DNA of 64,000 bases from Natronolimnohabitans innermongolicus JCM 12255 (GTDB taxonomy: Archaea > Halobacteriota > Halobacteria > Halobacteriales > Natrialbaceae): the NCBI RefSeq assembly GCF_000337215.1, contig NZ_AOHZ01000111.1:1-64000 (forward strand). The letters are read 5' to 3'. Under the pieces are notes generated by a model. It ran no database searches and was not told the origin of the DNA. It was given only the letters and a program-made list of their open reading frames with translations. The translations under genes and the position numbers were made by a program. Position 1 is the stretch's first letter. Every line of letters starts with the position of its first letter. Below, piece by piece: positions 8,402 to 17,731 of the stretch.

Positions 8402-11400
8402 GCAGCGAGGACCCGGCGAGCCACGTCGACGACGTCGAGGCCGAACGCCGGCCGACGGCGGTCGCGCAACTTCCGTCGGTGCCGAACGTGACCGATCCGC
8501 GGCCGAGCACGCCGCTGACGGAGCAGTTCGAAACCGGAACCGCGAACGACCCCGACGTGCGAAGCGCTGGCGTCGGTACCGCCACCGGTACTGCCACCAG
8601 CGCCGGAACCGACGCCGACGCTGTCGAGGAAATGATCCGGCTCACGGTCGACGGCACCCCTGTCTCCGTCCCGCCCGGCTCGACGATCATCGACGCCCTC
8701 GAGGCCGTCGAGCCCGCTGCGGAGGTCGCGGCGCTCTGTTACTACGACCGCGATACCGAACAGGCGGACGCGATCGGGCCGCGAGGTGCGTGTCGGACCT
8801 GTACGGTCCATACCGAGGAACACGGCCTCGTCTCGTCCTGTTCGCACCCCGCCGAGGACGGGATGACGGTCCGGACCGACGAGGACGGGGCAACGGAGGC
8901 CCGCGAGGTCAACCTCGACCTGCAGCTGTCGGATCACAACCTGCGCTGTACCACCTGCGGCCAGAACGGCCGCTGCGAACTGCAGGATACCTCGATCGAG
9001 CAGGGGGTCGAAGAGCCGCGCTGGGGCGTCTTCGAGGACCGCGACGAGTACGAACCGCTCGACGACACCTCGCCGGCGATCCAGATCGACCGCAACAAGT
9101 GCATCCTCTGTAACCGCTGCGTCGAGGCCTGCAACGACGTGCAGGTCGAGGGCGTCCTGCGGATGGAGGGCAACGGCCAGGACACCCGCATCGCCTTCCA
9201 GAACGGCGAGGAGACGTTCGACGAGTCCACCTGCGTCTCCTGTGGCCACTGCGCGACCGTCTGCCCGACCGGCGCCTTAGTCGAGCAGGGACTGACCGAC
9301 GCCGCGACGATCCCGCTGCCGGGCTTCACGCAAGCGAACTCGATCGGGACGGTCCTCGAGAGCCCCAAAGCCGAGACCGCCGACCAGACGGAGGCGCCGA
9401 ACCGCGACCTGCCCTACGATATCGACGGCCGTGGCGGGGCCACCGATGCCGACGAGGACCTCGCCGGCGTCGCCCGCTTCATGTCGATCGCGAAGGCTCG
9501 AGCCGGCGACGCGCGAACCCGGGCTCGGCACACGCTCCTCGAGGCCGGCGACCGCGCGTTAGCGGAGTTCGAACACGTCGCCGAGGAGATTGCCAGCGAG
9601 GCGATGCCGGCTGGCCGGCTGTTCAACGTCGCGACGACGATCGGGGACGCGCGGCTCTCCCGAATCACGAAAGCCGAGACCACCTGTAACTACTGCGCCG
9701 TCGGCTGTCGATTCGAGCTCTACGGGAAGGACGGCGAAGTCCTCGGCGTCCGACCCGCGGAGGCCGAGGCGGCGCCGGCGAACGACTTCTCGACGTGCGT
9801 GAAGGGGAAGTTCGGCTACGACTTCGTCGACGCCGACGACCGACTCGAGACGCCGTTGATTCGCAAGGAAGACGCCCCGGACGGCCCCGTCGGCCGCGAG
9901 GCGTTCCGCGAAGCGACCTGGGCGGAGGCCATCGACCGGGTCTACGAGGGGCTCTCCGAGATCCGGGACGAACACGGCGCCGACGCGCTCTCGGTCATCT
10001 CCTCGTCGAAGACGACCAACGAGGAGAACTACCTCAACCAGAAGTTCGCCCGACAGGTCCTCGGGACGCCCCACGTCGACAACTGCGCGCGGCTCTGTCA
10101 CTCCTCGACGGTGGCGGGGCTCCAGCAGACGGTCGGCTACGGCGCGATGACCAACCGGATCAACGAGGACATCGGCGAGACCGACTGCTACCTGATCACG
10201 GGTTCGAACACGACGGAGTCCCACCCCGTCCTCGCGACGCGGATCAAGCAGAACGTCCGCGACGGCGCCGAACTCATCGTCTTCGATCCGCGCGAGATCG
10301 GACTGGCGGAACATGCGGACCGGTACGTCCGGACGACGCCGGGAGAGGACGTCGCCTGGCTCAACGGGATGATGCGACACATCATCGAGGAGGACCTCTA
10401 CGACGAGGCGTTCGTCGAAGAACGAACCCGGAACTTCGACGACCTGAAGGAGAAGGTCGAGCCCTTCACGCCCGAACAGGTCGAGGAGCTGACGGCCGTT
10501 CCCGCGGCGGAGCTGAAAGCGGCCGCCGAGACGATCGCCACCGCCGACACCTGTATCTTCGGCTGGGCGATGGGGCTGACCCAGCACACCACCGGAACGC
10601 GAAACGTGATGGCCATCGCCGACCTCGCGTTGCTGACCGGCAACCTCGGTAAACCCCGCGCCGGGCTCTCGCCGTTCCGGGGGCAGAACAACGTCCAGGG
10701 CGGCGGCGGCGACATGGGACCGGCGCCGCACACCCTCCCCGGCTACCAGAGCCTCGGCGACGAGGCCGTCCTCGAGAAGTTCGAGGGCGAGTGGGGCGTC
10801 CGCCCGCCGAACGATATCGGGTTGCGCCTCCCCGAGCAGTTCCACGCGATCGACGACGGGGAGCTTCGCGGCATGTTCGTCATGGGCGAGAACCCGGTCC
10901 TCTCGGAGCCGGATATCGACGACGTCGAGCGGTCGCTCCGGGAGATCGACTTCCTCGCTGTCCAGGACATCTTCCTGAGCGAGACCGCCGAGTACGCCGA
11001 CGTCGTCCTTCCGGCCGCCTCCGCCGCCGAGAAGTCGGGGACGTTCACCAACACCGAACGGCGTATCCAGCGCGTCCGGCCCGCGGTCGATCCGCCCGGC
11101 GTCGCCGAACCCGACCAGGAGATCCTCATCCGGTTGGCTCGCCGCTTCGGCTACGACTGGGACTACGACGGTCCGGCGGACGTGATGGACGAGATCAGTA
11201 GTCTGGTCCCCATCTACGGCGGCGTCACCTACGAGCGACTCGAGGCGGAGCCGAACGGCATCCAGTGGCCCTGCGTCGACGAGGACGACCCCGGAACTCC
11301 CTACCTCTACGAGGACGAGTTCAACTTCGAGGACGGGAAGGCTCGGTTCGTCCCGGCCGACTACGCGAGTCCGCCGGACATGCCCGACGAGGAGTACCCG

Positions 11401-11847
11401 CTCACGCTCTCCTCGGGTCGGGTGCTGTATCACTGGCACACGGGGACGATGACCCGTCGCGTCGGGACGTCGATGAACCACGTCCCGGAGAGCTTCGTGA
11501 CGATCCACCCCGAGATGGCCGCCGAACTGGGCATCGAGGACGAGGAGTACGTCCGCGTGCAGTCCCGTCAGGGCGAGATCGTCGTCAAATCGAACGTCGA
11601 GGACACCGCCGATCCCGGCGTCGTCTTCATCCCGATGCACTTCCCGCAGGGGGCGATCAACAAGCTCACCCAGCACGAACTCGATCCGACGTCGTACATC
11701 CCGCAGTACAAGGTGACGAGCGTCCGCGTCACGCCGCTCGACGTGCCGCCGTCGGAGGCGGCCAACCTGGTCGATCCGACGCCGGGCCAACTCGAGGGCC
11801 AGCAGGGCGACCCCGACGACGTCGGGGGCCGTCGCGCCGACGACTGA
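8398..11847 (+). CDS. fdhA: formate dehydrogenase catalytic subunit (FdhF/NuoG type)
   Basis: The 1149-residue protein oxidises formate to CO2 at a molybdenum or tungsten bis-pterin site. After about 75 disordered residues come a plant-type [2Fe-2S] domain (RGACRTCTV, SSC), a His-Cys cluster site (HNLRCTTCGQNGRCE), two [4Fe-4S] motifs (CILCNRCVEAC and CVSCGHCATVC), the molybdopterin-domain cluster CNYCAVGC at residues 430-437, and ARLCHSSTVAGL, whose Cys 567 sits where other formate dehydrogenases have Sec or Cys. The MoPterin-dinucleotide domain closes the chain. It is translationally coupled to the NuoF-like gene. No fdhD sulfurtransferase gene is in the window. Confidence 0.88.
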   Translation: MSSEDPASHVDDVEAERRPTAVAQLPSVPNVTDPRPSTPLTEQFETGTANDPDVRSAGVGTATGTATSAGTDADAVEEMIRLTVDGTPVSVPPGSTIIDALEAVEPAAEVAALCYYDRDTEQADAIGPRGACRTCTVHTEEHGLVSSCSHPAEDGMTVRTDEDGATEAREVNLDLQLSDHNLRCTTCGQNGRCELQDTSIEQGVEEPRWGVFEDRDEYEPLDDTSPAIQIDRNKCILCNRCVEACNDVQVEGVLRMEGNGQDTRIAFQNGEETFDESTCVSCGHCATVCPTGALVEQGLTDAATIPLPGFTQANSIGTVLESPKAETADQTEAPNRDLPYDIDGRGGATDADEDLAGVARFMSIAKARAGDARTRARHTLLEAGDRALAEFEHVAEEIASEAMPAGRLFNVATTIGDARLSRITKAETTCNYCAVGCRFELYGKDGEVLGVRPAEAEAAPANDFSTCVKGKFGYDFVDADDRLETPLIRKEDAPDGPVGREAFREATWAEAIDRVYEGLSEIRDEHGADALSVISSSKTTNEENYLNQKFARQVLGTPHVDNCARLCHSSTVAGLQQTVGYGAMTNRINEDIGETDCYLITGSNTTESHPVLATRIKQNVRDGAELIVFDPREIGLAEHADRYVRTTPGEDVAWLNGMMRHIIEEDLYDEAFVEERTRNFDDLKEKVEPFTPEQVEELTAVPAAELKAAAETIATADTCIFGWAMGLTQHTTGTRNVMAIADLALLTGNLGKPRAGLSPFRGQNNVQGGGGDMGPAPHTLPGYQSLGDEAVLEKFEGEWGVRPPNDIGLRLPEQFHAIDDGELRGMFVMGENPVLSEPDIDDVERSLREIDFLAVQDIFLSETAEYADVVLPAASAAEKSGTFTNTERRIQRVRPAVDPPGVAEPDQEILIRLARRFGYDWDYDGPADVMDEISSLVPIYGGVTYERLEAEPNGIQWPCVDEDDPGTPYLYEDEFNFEDGKARFVPADYASPPDMPDEEYPLTLSSGRVLYHWHTGTMTRRVGTSMNHVPESFVTIHPEMAAELGIEDEEYVRVQSRQGEIVVKSNVEDTADPGVVFIPMHFPQGAINKLTQHELDPTSYIPQYKVTSVRVTPLDVPPSEAANLVDPTPGQLEGQQGDPDDVGGRRADD

Positions 11848-12018
11848 CCGCGTGTAGCGCGAGTGGATCGCGAGCGATCGCTCGCTCGAATGGGTGGGTC
11901 GGTTGTCGATTCGGATTTTTCGATATGTATGGTGTAATGCCGAGCGATTGTGTTAGAACGGACCAGAAGTTGACGCGTGGCGACCGAACGACCATAATCT
12001 TCCTCCCAAATGAATATA
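11848..12018 (+). terminator. palindrome and T-run after the fdh genes
   Basis: GCGAGCGATCGCTCGC at 11870-11885 is a perfect 16-base palindrome 23 bases after the fdhA stop, and GGATTTTTCG follows at about 11913. Together they probably end the fdh transcript. Open frames here are antisense extensions with no sign of being genes. Confidence 0.35.
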
Positions 12019-12036
12019 TTGGCACCTTAGTGCCAA
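12019..12036. promoter_or_regulatory. perfect inverted repeat, likely operator
   Basis: TTGGCAC (12019-12025) and GTGCCAA (12030-12036) are perfect inverted arms across CTTA, in AT-rich DNA. The arm sequence recurs near the start of the rhodanese-MBL gene at 25692 (GTGCCAA) and of the trxA gene at 17598 (TTGGCAC). No gene begins close by, so what it controls is unclear. Confidence 0.4.
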
Positions 12037-12538
12037 AATAACCATGATTGTCCCATTATATCCTCAGAGTAGCAGTGTTTACCCGAGTAAATACCTTTAT
12101 TATGGGACGAACGGTAAGTGTAGTCGAGGTGGTGATGACACGAACAACGATGCACCGCACCAACCGATAAGACGGAACCACTGTGGCCTGTGACACCGCA
12201 TCAGTGTGTGTCGATACCGCATACGGCGAATACGAACGCCTCAACCATGCCCTGATAACGGCGTTTTTCGTTTTGCTGTCCGCGTCGGCCGTACTCGACG
12301 TGCCCATCGAGTTGCGTCCCGATCACTGACGCCAGCGGCCGACAGCCGATTTTGTCACCGTTCGCTCGTTCGACGATTTCAGCGTACACAACCCGACCAA
12401 CACCGACGCGAGTCGCGTGACCTGCGCCGATTCTCGTAGCCACTGATCGTCAGTGTCCATCTGCTCGCAAGATGGCCTCGTGAGCAGTGTGTTACTCGTT
12501 TCGACGATACGATAGCAAACCGCTCTCGAAGACGATCG
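12037..12538. other. gene-free AT-rich gap with second inverted repeat
   Basis: TTTAC (12078-12082) and GTAAA (12087-12091) form a perfect inverted repeat across CCGA, immediately before a TATA-like CCTTTATTATGG (12094-12105) pointing right. No convincing coding frame follows; only short frames without family resemblance are present. The region to 12538 otherwise holds nothing I can name. A small RNA is possible. Confidence 0.3.
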
Positions 12539-12976
12539 TTACCGAACGATCGTCACCGGCACCGCGACCCGACGACTCACCGTCTCGGCGACGCTGCCGA
12601 GTAGCACCCGCGACACGCCGGAGCGGCCGTGGCTGCCGATGACGACGTGATCGACGTCGTGCTCGTCGGCGTACGAGACGATCGTTCTCGCGGGGCGGCC
12701 GGTTTCGACGGCCGTCTCGACGTCCGCGACGGATTCGTACCCTTCGTCCTCGAGGCGCTCGAGGGCCTGCTCACAGAGGGTTTCGCCGCGCTCGCGGGCA
12801 CGGTCGAACGCGTTGACGTCGTAGTAAGCCCCTTCGGTTCCCCCGTAGCTACCCGCGACAGGGTCGACGACGTGCAAGACGGTAAGCTGGCTGTCGGGAA
12901 ACTGCTCGGCCGCACACTCGAGGGCGGCCCACGACGGCGGCGAGCCGTCGATCGGAACGAGTACGTGGTTCGGCAT
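12539..12976 (-). CDS. universal stress protein (UspA family)
   Basis: The 145-residue protein has the UspA nucleotide-binding fold: MPNHVLVPIDGSPPSWAAL at the start, an HDVDHVVIGSHGRSGVSRVLLGS block (G-2X-G-9X-G[ST] ATP-binding motif) near residues 110-132 and VAVPVTIV at the end. I start at the ATG at 12976; the frame is open much further upstream only because of the GC-rich antisense of the next gene. It converges with nothing nearby and seems monocistronic. UspA proteins support stress survival; the specific signal is unknown. Confidence 0.88.
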   Translation of the reverse strand: MPNHVLVPIDGSPPSWAALECAAEQFPDSQLTVLHVVDPVAGSYGGTEGAYYDVNAFDRARERGETLCEQALERLEDEGYESVADVETAVETGRPARTIVSYADEHDVDHVVIGSHGRSGVSRVLLGSVAETVSRRVAVPVTIVR

Positions 12977-13106
12977 ACGCGTGGAGATGCCGCGGAGCGA
13001 CAAAGAAACCCCCCGCCAATTTTCACCTGCCGGTCTCCGAACTGGGCGCCGACTCGAAAGCGAACCACGGTGAAAGGTACGTCCCGTCGGAGCCCCTTGG
13101 GTCCGT

Positions 13107-14366
13107 ATGGTCACGCAGACGGACGTCCTCGTCATCGGCGGGGGTGCGACCGGAACCGGAATCGCCAGAGACCTCGCGTTGCGGGGCGTCGACGTGGTAC
13201 TCGCCGAGCGCGACGGCCTCTCCGCGGGCGCGTCGGGCCGCTCACACGGCCTGCTCCACAGCGGCGCCAGATACGCGGAGAGCGACCCCGAGGGCGCCCT
13301 CGAGTGCCTCGAGGAGAACCGAATTCTCAGGGACGTCGCCGGCGCCTGCGTCCGGGAGACGGGGGGGTTGTTCGTCCAGCGAAGCGAGGACGATCCGGAG
13401 TACTTCGAGGAGAAACGCGCGGCCTGCGAGGAGATCGGCATCCCGGTCGACGTAATCGACGGCGACGCGGCCCGCGAGGCGGTGCCCGGCCTCTCCACCG
13501 AGGTCGAACGCGCGATGTGGGTTCCCGACGCAGTCGTGGTTCCGTCGCGGCTGGTCGCGGCGAACGCGGCCGACGCCCGCGAGCACGGGGCGCGAATTCT
13601 GCCCCACTCGCCGGTCGCGTCGATGGCCGTCGCGAACGGACGGGTCGAATCGGTTACGCTCGAGCGCGGCGACGGAGCGACCGACGGCACCAGTACCGAG
13701 GAGACGATCGAACCGACGTACGTCGTCAACGCCGCGGGCGCCCACGCCGGACGAATCGCCGCGATGGCCGGCGTCGACGTCGAGATGCGGCCGACTCGAG
13801 GCGTCATGGTCTCGGTCGAACACGACGGCCTCGAGCCCGTGCTCAACCGCTGTCGCGACCCCGACGACGGCGACATCATCGTCCCCCACGACGGCCAGGT
13901 CGTCCTCGGAACGACGAGCGTTCCCGTCGACGATCCCGACGACTACGAGACGGCCGACTGGGAACTCGAGGGGACGATCTCGGAGTGCGCGACGATGTTG
14001 CCGGCGGTCGCAGACGCCGAGCGCGTCCGAACATGGTGGGGCGTGCGGCCGCTGTACGAACCCGAGGAGGCCGAACACGGCGGTCGCGGGATCTCGAGAG
14101 GGTTTCACGTCCTCGAGCACCCCGACGAGGGGGCAGAAAACTTCGCCAGCGTCGTCGGCGGGAAGCTGACGACCTACCGCCGGATGGCCGAAGCGACGGC
14201 CGACCTCGTCGCCGATCGACTCGGCGTCGACGCCGCGTGCACGACGGCCGAGCGCGAACTGACCGGCGCCGCCGACCCCGAGACCCTCGACGAATTCGTC
14301 CGCGAGTTCGACGGGCAGGGGCCGACTGACTCCGATTTGATCGGGAGTCCGACACCCGGTGCGTAG
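13107..14366 (+). CDS. GlpA-like FAD-dependent glycerol-3-phosphate dehydrogenase
   Basis: The 419-residue DAO-family flavoprotein begins TDVLVIGGGATGTGIARDLALRG, the dinucleotide-binding GxGxxG, and continues GLSAGASGRSHGLLHSGARYA, the characteristic GlpA/GlpD segment. Later EDPTRGVMV-like and SVVGGKLTTYRRMAE segments also match. GlpA proteins oxidise glycerol-3-phosphate to dihydroxyacetone phosphate. Full-length GlpA has a C-terminal Bfd-like [2Fe-2S] domain; here the chain stops soon after the FAD domain and has no Cys cluster. No glpB, glpC or glycerol kinase lies beside it, so the substrate may differ. Confidence 0.72.
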   Translation: MVTQTDVLVIGGGATGTGIARDLALRGVDVVLAERDGLSAGASGRSHGLLHSGARYAESDPEGALECLEENRILRDVAGACVRETGGLFVQRSEDDPEYFEEKRAACEEIGIPVDVIDGDAAREAVPGLSTEVERAMWVPDAVVVPSRLVAANAADAREHGARILPHSPVASMAVANGRVESVTLERGDGATDGTSTEETIEPTYVVNAAGAHAGRIAAMAGVDVEMRPTRGVMVSVEHDGLEPVLNRCRDPDDGDIIVPHDGQVVLGTTSVPVDDPDDYETADWELEGTISECATMLPAVADAERVRTWWGVRPLYEPEEAEHGGRGISRGFHVLEHPDEGAENFASVVGGKLTTYRRMAEATADLVADRLGVDAACTTAERELTGAADPETLDEFVREFDGQGPTDSDLIGSPTPGA

Positions 14367-14441
14367 CGATCACGACTCCGACTCGAGACTGATCGGTGAG
14401 CGCGATAGTAACTCGAGTCCGACGAGGCGATTATCGGTGCG

Positions 14442-16070
14442 TCATCCGTTTTGGACGAGTCCGCGCGTCATCGTCCGGAGCGACTGCGTCACGGCCGCAG
14501 GGTGGGGTAATCCGAGCCGGTAGCGGATCCGATCCTGGCGCTTGAACGGCTCGAACACCGCGGGCTCCTCGAGGTCCCAGATCGTTGCACGGGCGTTCGT
14601 CCCACCGTGTCGGGACAGAATCGCGTTCGCGGCGCGACGCCCGGCCTCGTTGGCCGACTCCATCGACGCCAGATCCGAATTCGTCCGGACGTAGTCGCTC
14701 GCCAGCGTGAGGTTCGCAACGCCGACGTCGGCCGGCGGCCGGTTCCGAAGCGAGCCGACGGTGTTGATCAGCAGCGGCGAGCGGTTCTCGACCCCGCCGT
14801 CGGTCTCGACGATCGCCGGATCGAGGAACCAGTCGACGAGCAGCTCGTCCCGGAGGCGCTCGGCCGGAGCGTTCAGGTGCGCTTTCAGTTGCTCCCAGAT
14901 CTCCGTCGCGATCTCCTCGCGCGTACACTCCCTGGCCGGCCGCTCGTAGACCAGTCCGGGCGTCTCCCAGTCCGAGGCGATCGCCGAGATAACGCCCGTC
15001 GCTTCGTCGGGACCGCGGCCGTCGAGGTCGTAATCGGTCCAGAACTGGCGCTGGGAGATCGACGTGAGCGCCCACGGCGAGTCGGCGTAGACCTGATGAC
15101 CGCGAGTGAGTGTGACGTCCTCGCTGAGGTAGAACTGGATCCCGTTCATCCACGCCGTCTCGAGCCGCTCGATTCGACCGAGTTCGGGCGCCGCGCGGGT
15201 TAGCGCCGGCGTGACGAGTTCGGGAGCGACCTCGACCGGCACGGCGAGGACGTACTCGTCGGCGACGACCGTCTCGCCGTCGGCCAGCGCGGCACCCGTG
15301 ATCCGCCGACCGTCGAACTCGAGTTCGGTTACGGGTGCGTTCGGCCGGAATTCGACGCCGAGGGTCTCGAGGTGGCGGATCCAGGGATCGATCCAGGCCT
15401 CGCTGGTCGGCGCGTTCAGGATGCGCTCGGTCGGCCGCGTCGGATCGAGTTGGCCGAGTAGCAACTGCAGGTAGATGGTTCCGATCGTCCGGGCGCTGCC
15501 GAGTTCCGGTCGCAAAGCGACCAGCGACTGGGTTGCGAACGCGAGCCGGTCGCGAAACTCCGGAGAGCGGTTTTCGGCGTCGACGAACGCCCACCAGGAG
15601 ACGTCGTCGAGCTCTTCAGCCCGACGCGCCTCGCACGACGTCAGCAGATAGCACAGTCGCTCGAGCAGGAAGCGAACGTCTCGGGCGGGCACGTCCTCGG
15701 CGAACGCCGGTCGGAGCGACTCGAGCCAGCCGCGGACCGGATCGGGCGTCCGGGTCTCAGCGACCTGATCCGCGGCCGTTGCACTCGCGATGAGCGTCGC
15801 TTCGGTTTCGACGAGGTTGTCCGCGACGGTGCTGTCGCCGTCGGGGATCCGCGCCATCGTCTCGACGACGTGGCGATAAAAGGCCGGAAAGAATCGAAAT
15901 CCGTGTTCGCCGTGCAACGGTCGCTCGGCGTCGGAAAGCGGGATCGATCGGGCCTTCCCGCCGAACTGATCGGTCGCTTCGTAGACGGTCACCGACAGGC
16001 CGCGGTCCGCGAGTTCGTGGGCCGCGGTGAGGCCGCCGATTCCGCCGCCGAGTACGGCAACGTCGGTCAT
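14442..16070 (-). CDS. FAD-dependent amine-oxidase/phytoene-desaturase-like protein
   Basis: This 542-residue flavoprotein starts MTDVAVLGGGIGGLTAAHELADRGLSV followed by an acidic EAT and FGGKARS, the hallmark of phytoene desaturase, hydroxysqualene dehydroxylase and amine oxidases. HGEHGFRFFPAFYRHV near residue 54 resembles the 15-cis-phytoene desaturase/HpnE group. The C-terminal FAD segment (NLTLASDYVRTNSDLASMESANEAGRRAANAIL) is intact. A carotenoid or squalene-derived substrate is plausible for a pigmented archaeon but not proven. It faces the GlpA-like gene tail to tail. Confidence 0.7.
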   Translation of the reverse strand: MTDVAVLGGGIGGLTAAHELADRGLSVTVYEATDQFGGKARSIPLSDAERPLHGEHGFRFFPAFYRHVVETMARIPDGDSTVADNLVETEATLIASATAADQVAETRTPDPVRGWLESLRPAFAEDVPARDVRFLLERLCYLLTSCEARRAEELDDVSWWAFVDAENRSPEFRDRLAFATQSLVALRPELGSARTIGTIYLQLLLGQLDPTRPTERILNAPTSEAWIDPWIRHLETLGVEFRPNAPVTELEFDGRRITGAALADGETVVADEYVLAVPVEVAPELVTPALTRAAPELGRIERLETAWMNGIQFYLSEDVTLTRGHQVYADSPWALTSISQRQFWTDYDLDGRGPDEATGVISAIASDWETPGLVYERPARECTREEIATEIWEQLKAHLNAPAERLRDELLVDWFLDPAIVETDGGVENRSPLLINTVGSLRNRPPADVGVANLTLASDYVRTNSDLASMESANEAGRRAANAILSRHGGTNARATIWDLEEPAVFEPFKRQDRIRYRLGLPHPAAVTQSLRTMTRGLVQNG

Positions 16071-16183
16071 CGGGAAGGACTCGGAGCGCTAGCGACCTAA
16101 CGCTCCTCCCTAACGAAATAGCAATCGCAGTACCTTCGAACGGCACACCAGCGGACCCGCCGAACGAGACCGTTCCCGCGCGG

Positions 16184-17242
16184 TCAGTCGTCGGCCTGGG
16201 CTTCCGCAGCGGCCGGCGCTTCGGCCTCGAGTTCGAGTTCCTGCGCATCGAGCCACGTCTCGGCGTCGAGGGCGGCCATACTGCCGGTTCCGGCGGAGGT
16301 GATCGCCTGCCGGTACTCCGGATCCATCACGTCGCCGGCGCCGAAGATGCCCTCGACGGCGGTCTCGGTCGTCATTCCATCGAGCGTCTCGAGGTGGCCC
16401 GACTCGGCGAGTTCGACCGGCGTTTCCTCGAGGAACGCGGTGTTGGGGACGTGGCCGACGCCGTAGAAGACGCCGCCGGCGGCGACGTCTTCGCGGTCGA
16501 CTTCGCCGCCGGCTTCGAGTTTCGATTTCGGCCGTCCGTCGGGGTGAGAGACGAGCGTCGCCCCGGTGACGCCCTCCGCTTGCGAGCCGTGGATTTCGAG
16601 CAGTTCGGCGTTCCAGCGGAACGAGATTCGCTCGTGGTCGCGGGCTCGCTCGGCCATGATATCGGAGGCGCGCAGTTCGTCGCGACGGTGGACGACCGTG
16701 ACGCTGTCGGCGAACTTCGCGAGGAACAGCGCCTCCTCCATCGCGCTGTCGCCGCCGCCGATCACGAGGACGTCGTCGCCGCGGTGGAAGGCGCCGTCGC
16801 AGGTCGCACACGTCGAGACGCCGTAGCCCATGAGTTCGTCCTCCCCGTCGGCGCCGACCCAGCGCGCGCTCGCGCCAGTCGCGACGATCAGCGCGCGCGT
16901 TCGGAGCGCGTCGCCGTTCGCGAGTTCGAGTTCGAATGGTCGCTCCTCGAGCGACGCGTCTTCGACGGTTCCGTGGACGAACTCGGCGCCGAATCGCTTG
17001 GCCTGCTCTTTCCCGCGCTGGATCAGTTCCATGCCGCCGACGCCCTCGGGGAAGCCGAGGAAGTTCTCGACGTCGGTCGTCAGCGTCAGCTGGCCGCCCG
17101 GCTCCGGTCCCTCGAGAACGAGCGGCTCGAGGTCGGCCCGTGCGGCGTAGACGGCGGCCGAGAGGCCGGCGACGCCCGAGCCGACGACGACGACGTCGCG
17201 AACGTCCGCGGCGGTCTCGGTTCTCTCGGTCCCCTCGCTCAT
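16184..17242 (-). CDS. trxB: thioredoxin reductase
   Basis: The 352-residue protein is a low-molecular-weight TrxR: VVVVGSGVAGLSAAVYAARA (FAD), the redox pair STCATCDGAFH near residue 143, VLVIGGGDSAMEEALFLAKF (NAD(P)H) and the closing GIFGAGDVMDPEYRQAITSAGTGSMAA. About 15 N-terminal and 30 C-terminal residues are extra acidic tails. It reduces thioredoxin with NAD(P)H. Its ATG overlaps the stop of the upstream thioredoxin gene by four bases, so the two are translationally coupled and make one redox unit under one promoter near 17625. Confidence 0.92.
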   Translation of the reverse strand: MSEGTERTETAADVRDVVVVGSGVAGLSAAVYAARADLEPLVLEGPEPGGQLTLTTDVENFLGFPEGVGGMELIQRGKEQAKRFGAEFVHGTVEDASLEERPFELELANGDALRTRALIVATGASARWVGADGEDELMGYGVSTCATCDGAFHRGDDVLVIGGGDSAMEEALFLAKFADSVTVVHRRDELRASDIMAERARDHERISFRWNAELLEIHGSQAEGVTGATLVSHPDGRPKSKLEAGGEVDREDVAAGGVFYGVGHVPNTAFLEETPVELAESGHLETLDGMTTETAVEGIFGAGDVMDPEYRQAITSAGTGSMAALDAETWLDAQELELEAEAPAAAEAQADD

Positions 17243-17598
17243 TCCGTGTATCCCTCGATCAGGTCGCGAAGGCGGTCTTCCGGCAGCACGCCGGTGTGCT
17301 GTTCGGCCTGTTCCCCGTTCGCGAAGAGGACGATCGTCGGGACGCCGCGAACGCCGAACTCGCCGGCGAGCGGCTGGTTGTCGTCGACGTCGACTTTCGC
17401 GATTACGGCCGCAGTGTCACTCGCCAGCCCGTCGAGAACGGGCTCGAGCATCTTGCAGGGACCACACCAGTCGGCGTAGAAGTCCACGAGCACGACGTCG
17501 TGCTCGTCGACGACCTGCTCGAGGTGATCCGCTCCCTCGATGTAGACTGGTTCGTCGACCGAGGCGCCGTCCGATCCGCTGTGTGCATCAGTTGCCAT
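17239..17598 (-). CDS. trxA: thioredoxin
   Basis: The 119-residue protein has a canonical thioredoxin fold with YADWCGPCKMLEPVLDGLA (active-site CGPC) at about residues 49-67 and the cis-Pro loop GVRGVPTIVLFANG. I start at the ATG at 17598: TTTAAA on the minus strand (about 17623-17628) is 27 bases upstream, fitting a leaderless message, while the GTG at 17601 adds only one residue. It donates electrons to disulfides and is recharged by the coupled TrxB. Confidence 0.92.
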   Translation of the reverse strand: MATDAHSGSDGASVDEPVYIEGADHLEQVVDEHDVVLVDFYADWCGPCKMLEPVLDGLASDTAAVIAKVDVDDNQPLAGEFGVRGVPTIVLFANGEQAEQHTGVLPEDRLRDLIEGYTE

Positions 17599-17622
17599 CA
17601 CGTCTTCGTAGGAGCCGATAGC

Positions 17623-17659
17623 GTTTAAAGGTTTTGTGAGTAATGTGCAATATTGGCAC
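17623..17659 (-). promoter_or_regulatory. trxA-trxB promoter with sulfur-type operator
   Basis: A TATA element (TTTAAA, 17623-17628) is preceded, on the minus strand, by GTGCCAATATTGCACA (17644-17659), which is close to a palindrome and shares CAATATTG with the element at 37608-37624. The site lies just upstream of the basal promoter, where an activator or a blocking repressor could act. Confidence 0.5.
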
Positions 17660-17731
17660 GCCGGAGATCACAACCGGCCGTCCCTCGAGATCCGTGGCAG
17701 ATTCATACCCCTCGAGACCGTTCGACAGTCC

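Noticed and set aside
9559-11790. A 743-codon minus-strand frame opposite the formate dehydrogenase gene
   Set aside because: The sense strand has a complete catalytic domain with all cluster motifs; the antisense has no recognisable domain.
12977-13879. A long N-terminal extension of the UspA gene at 12539
   Set aside because: The extension is antisense to the GlpA-like gene; the UspA domain begins at the ATG at 12976 with the usual MPNHVLVPIDGS start.
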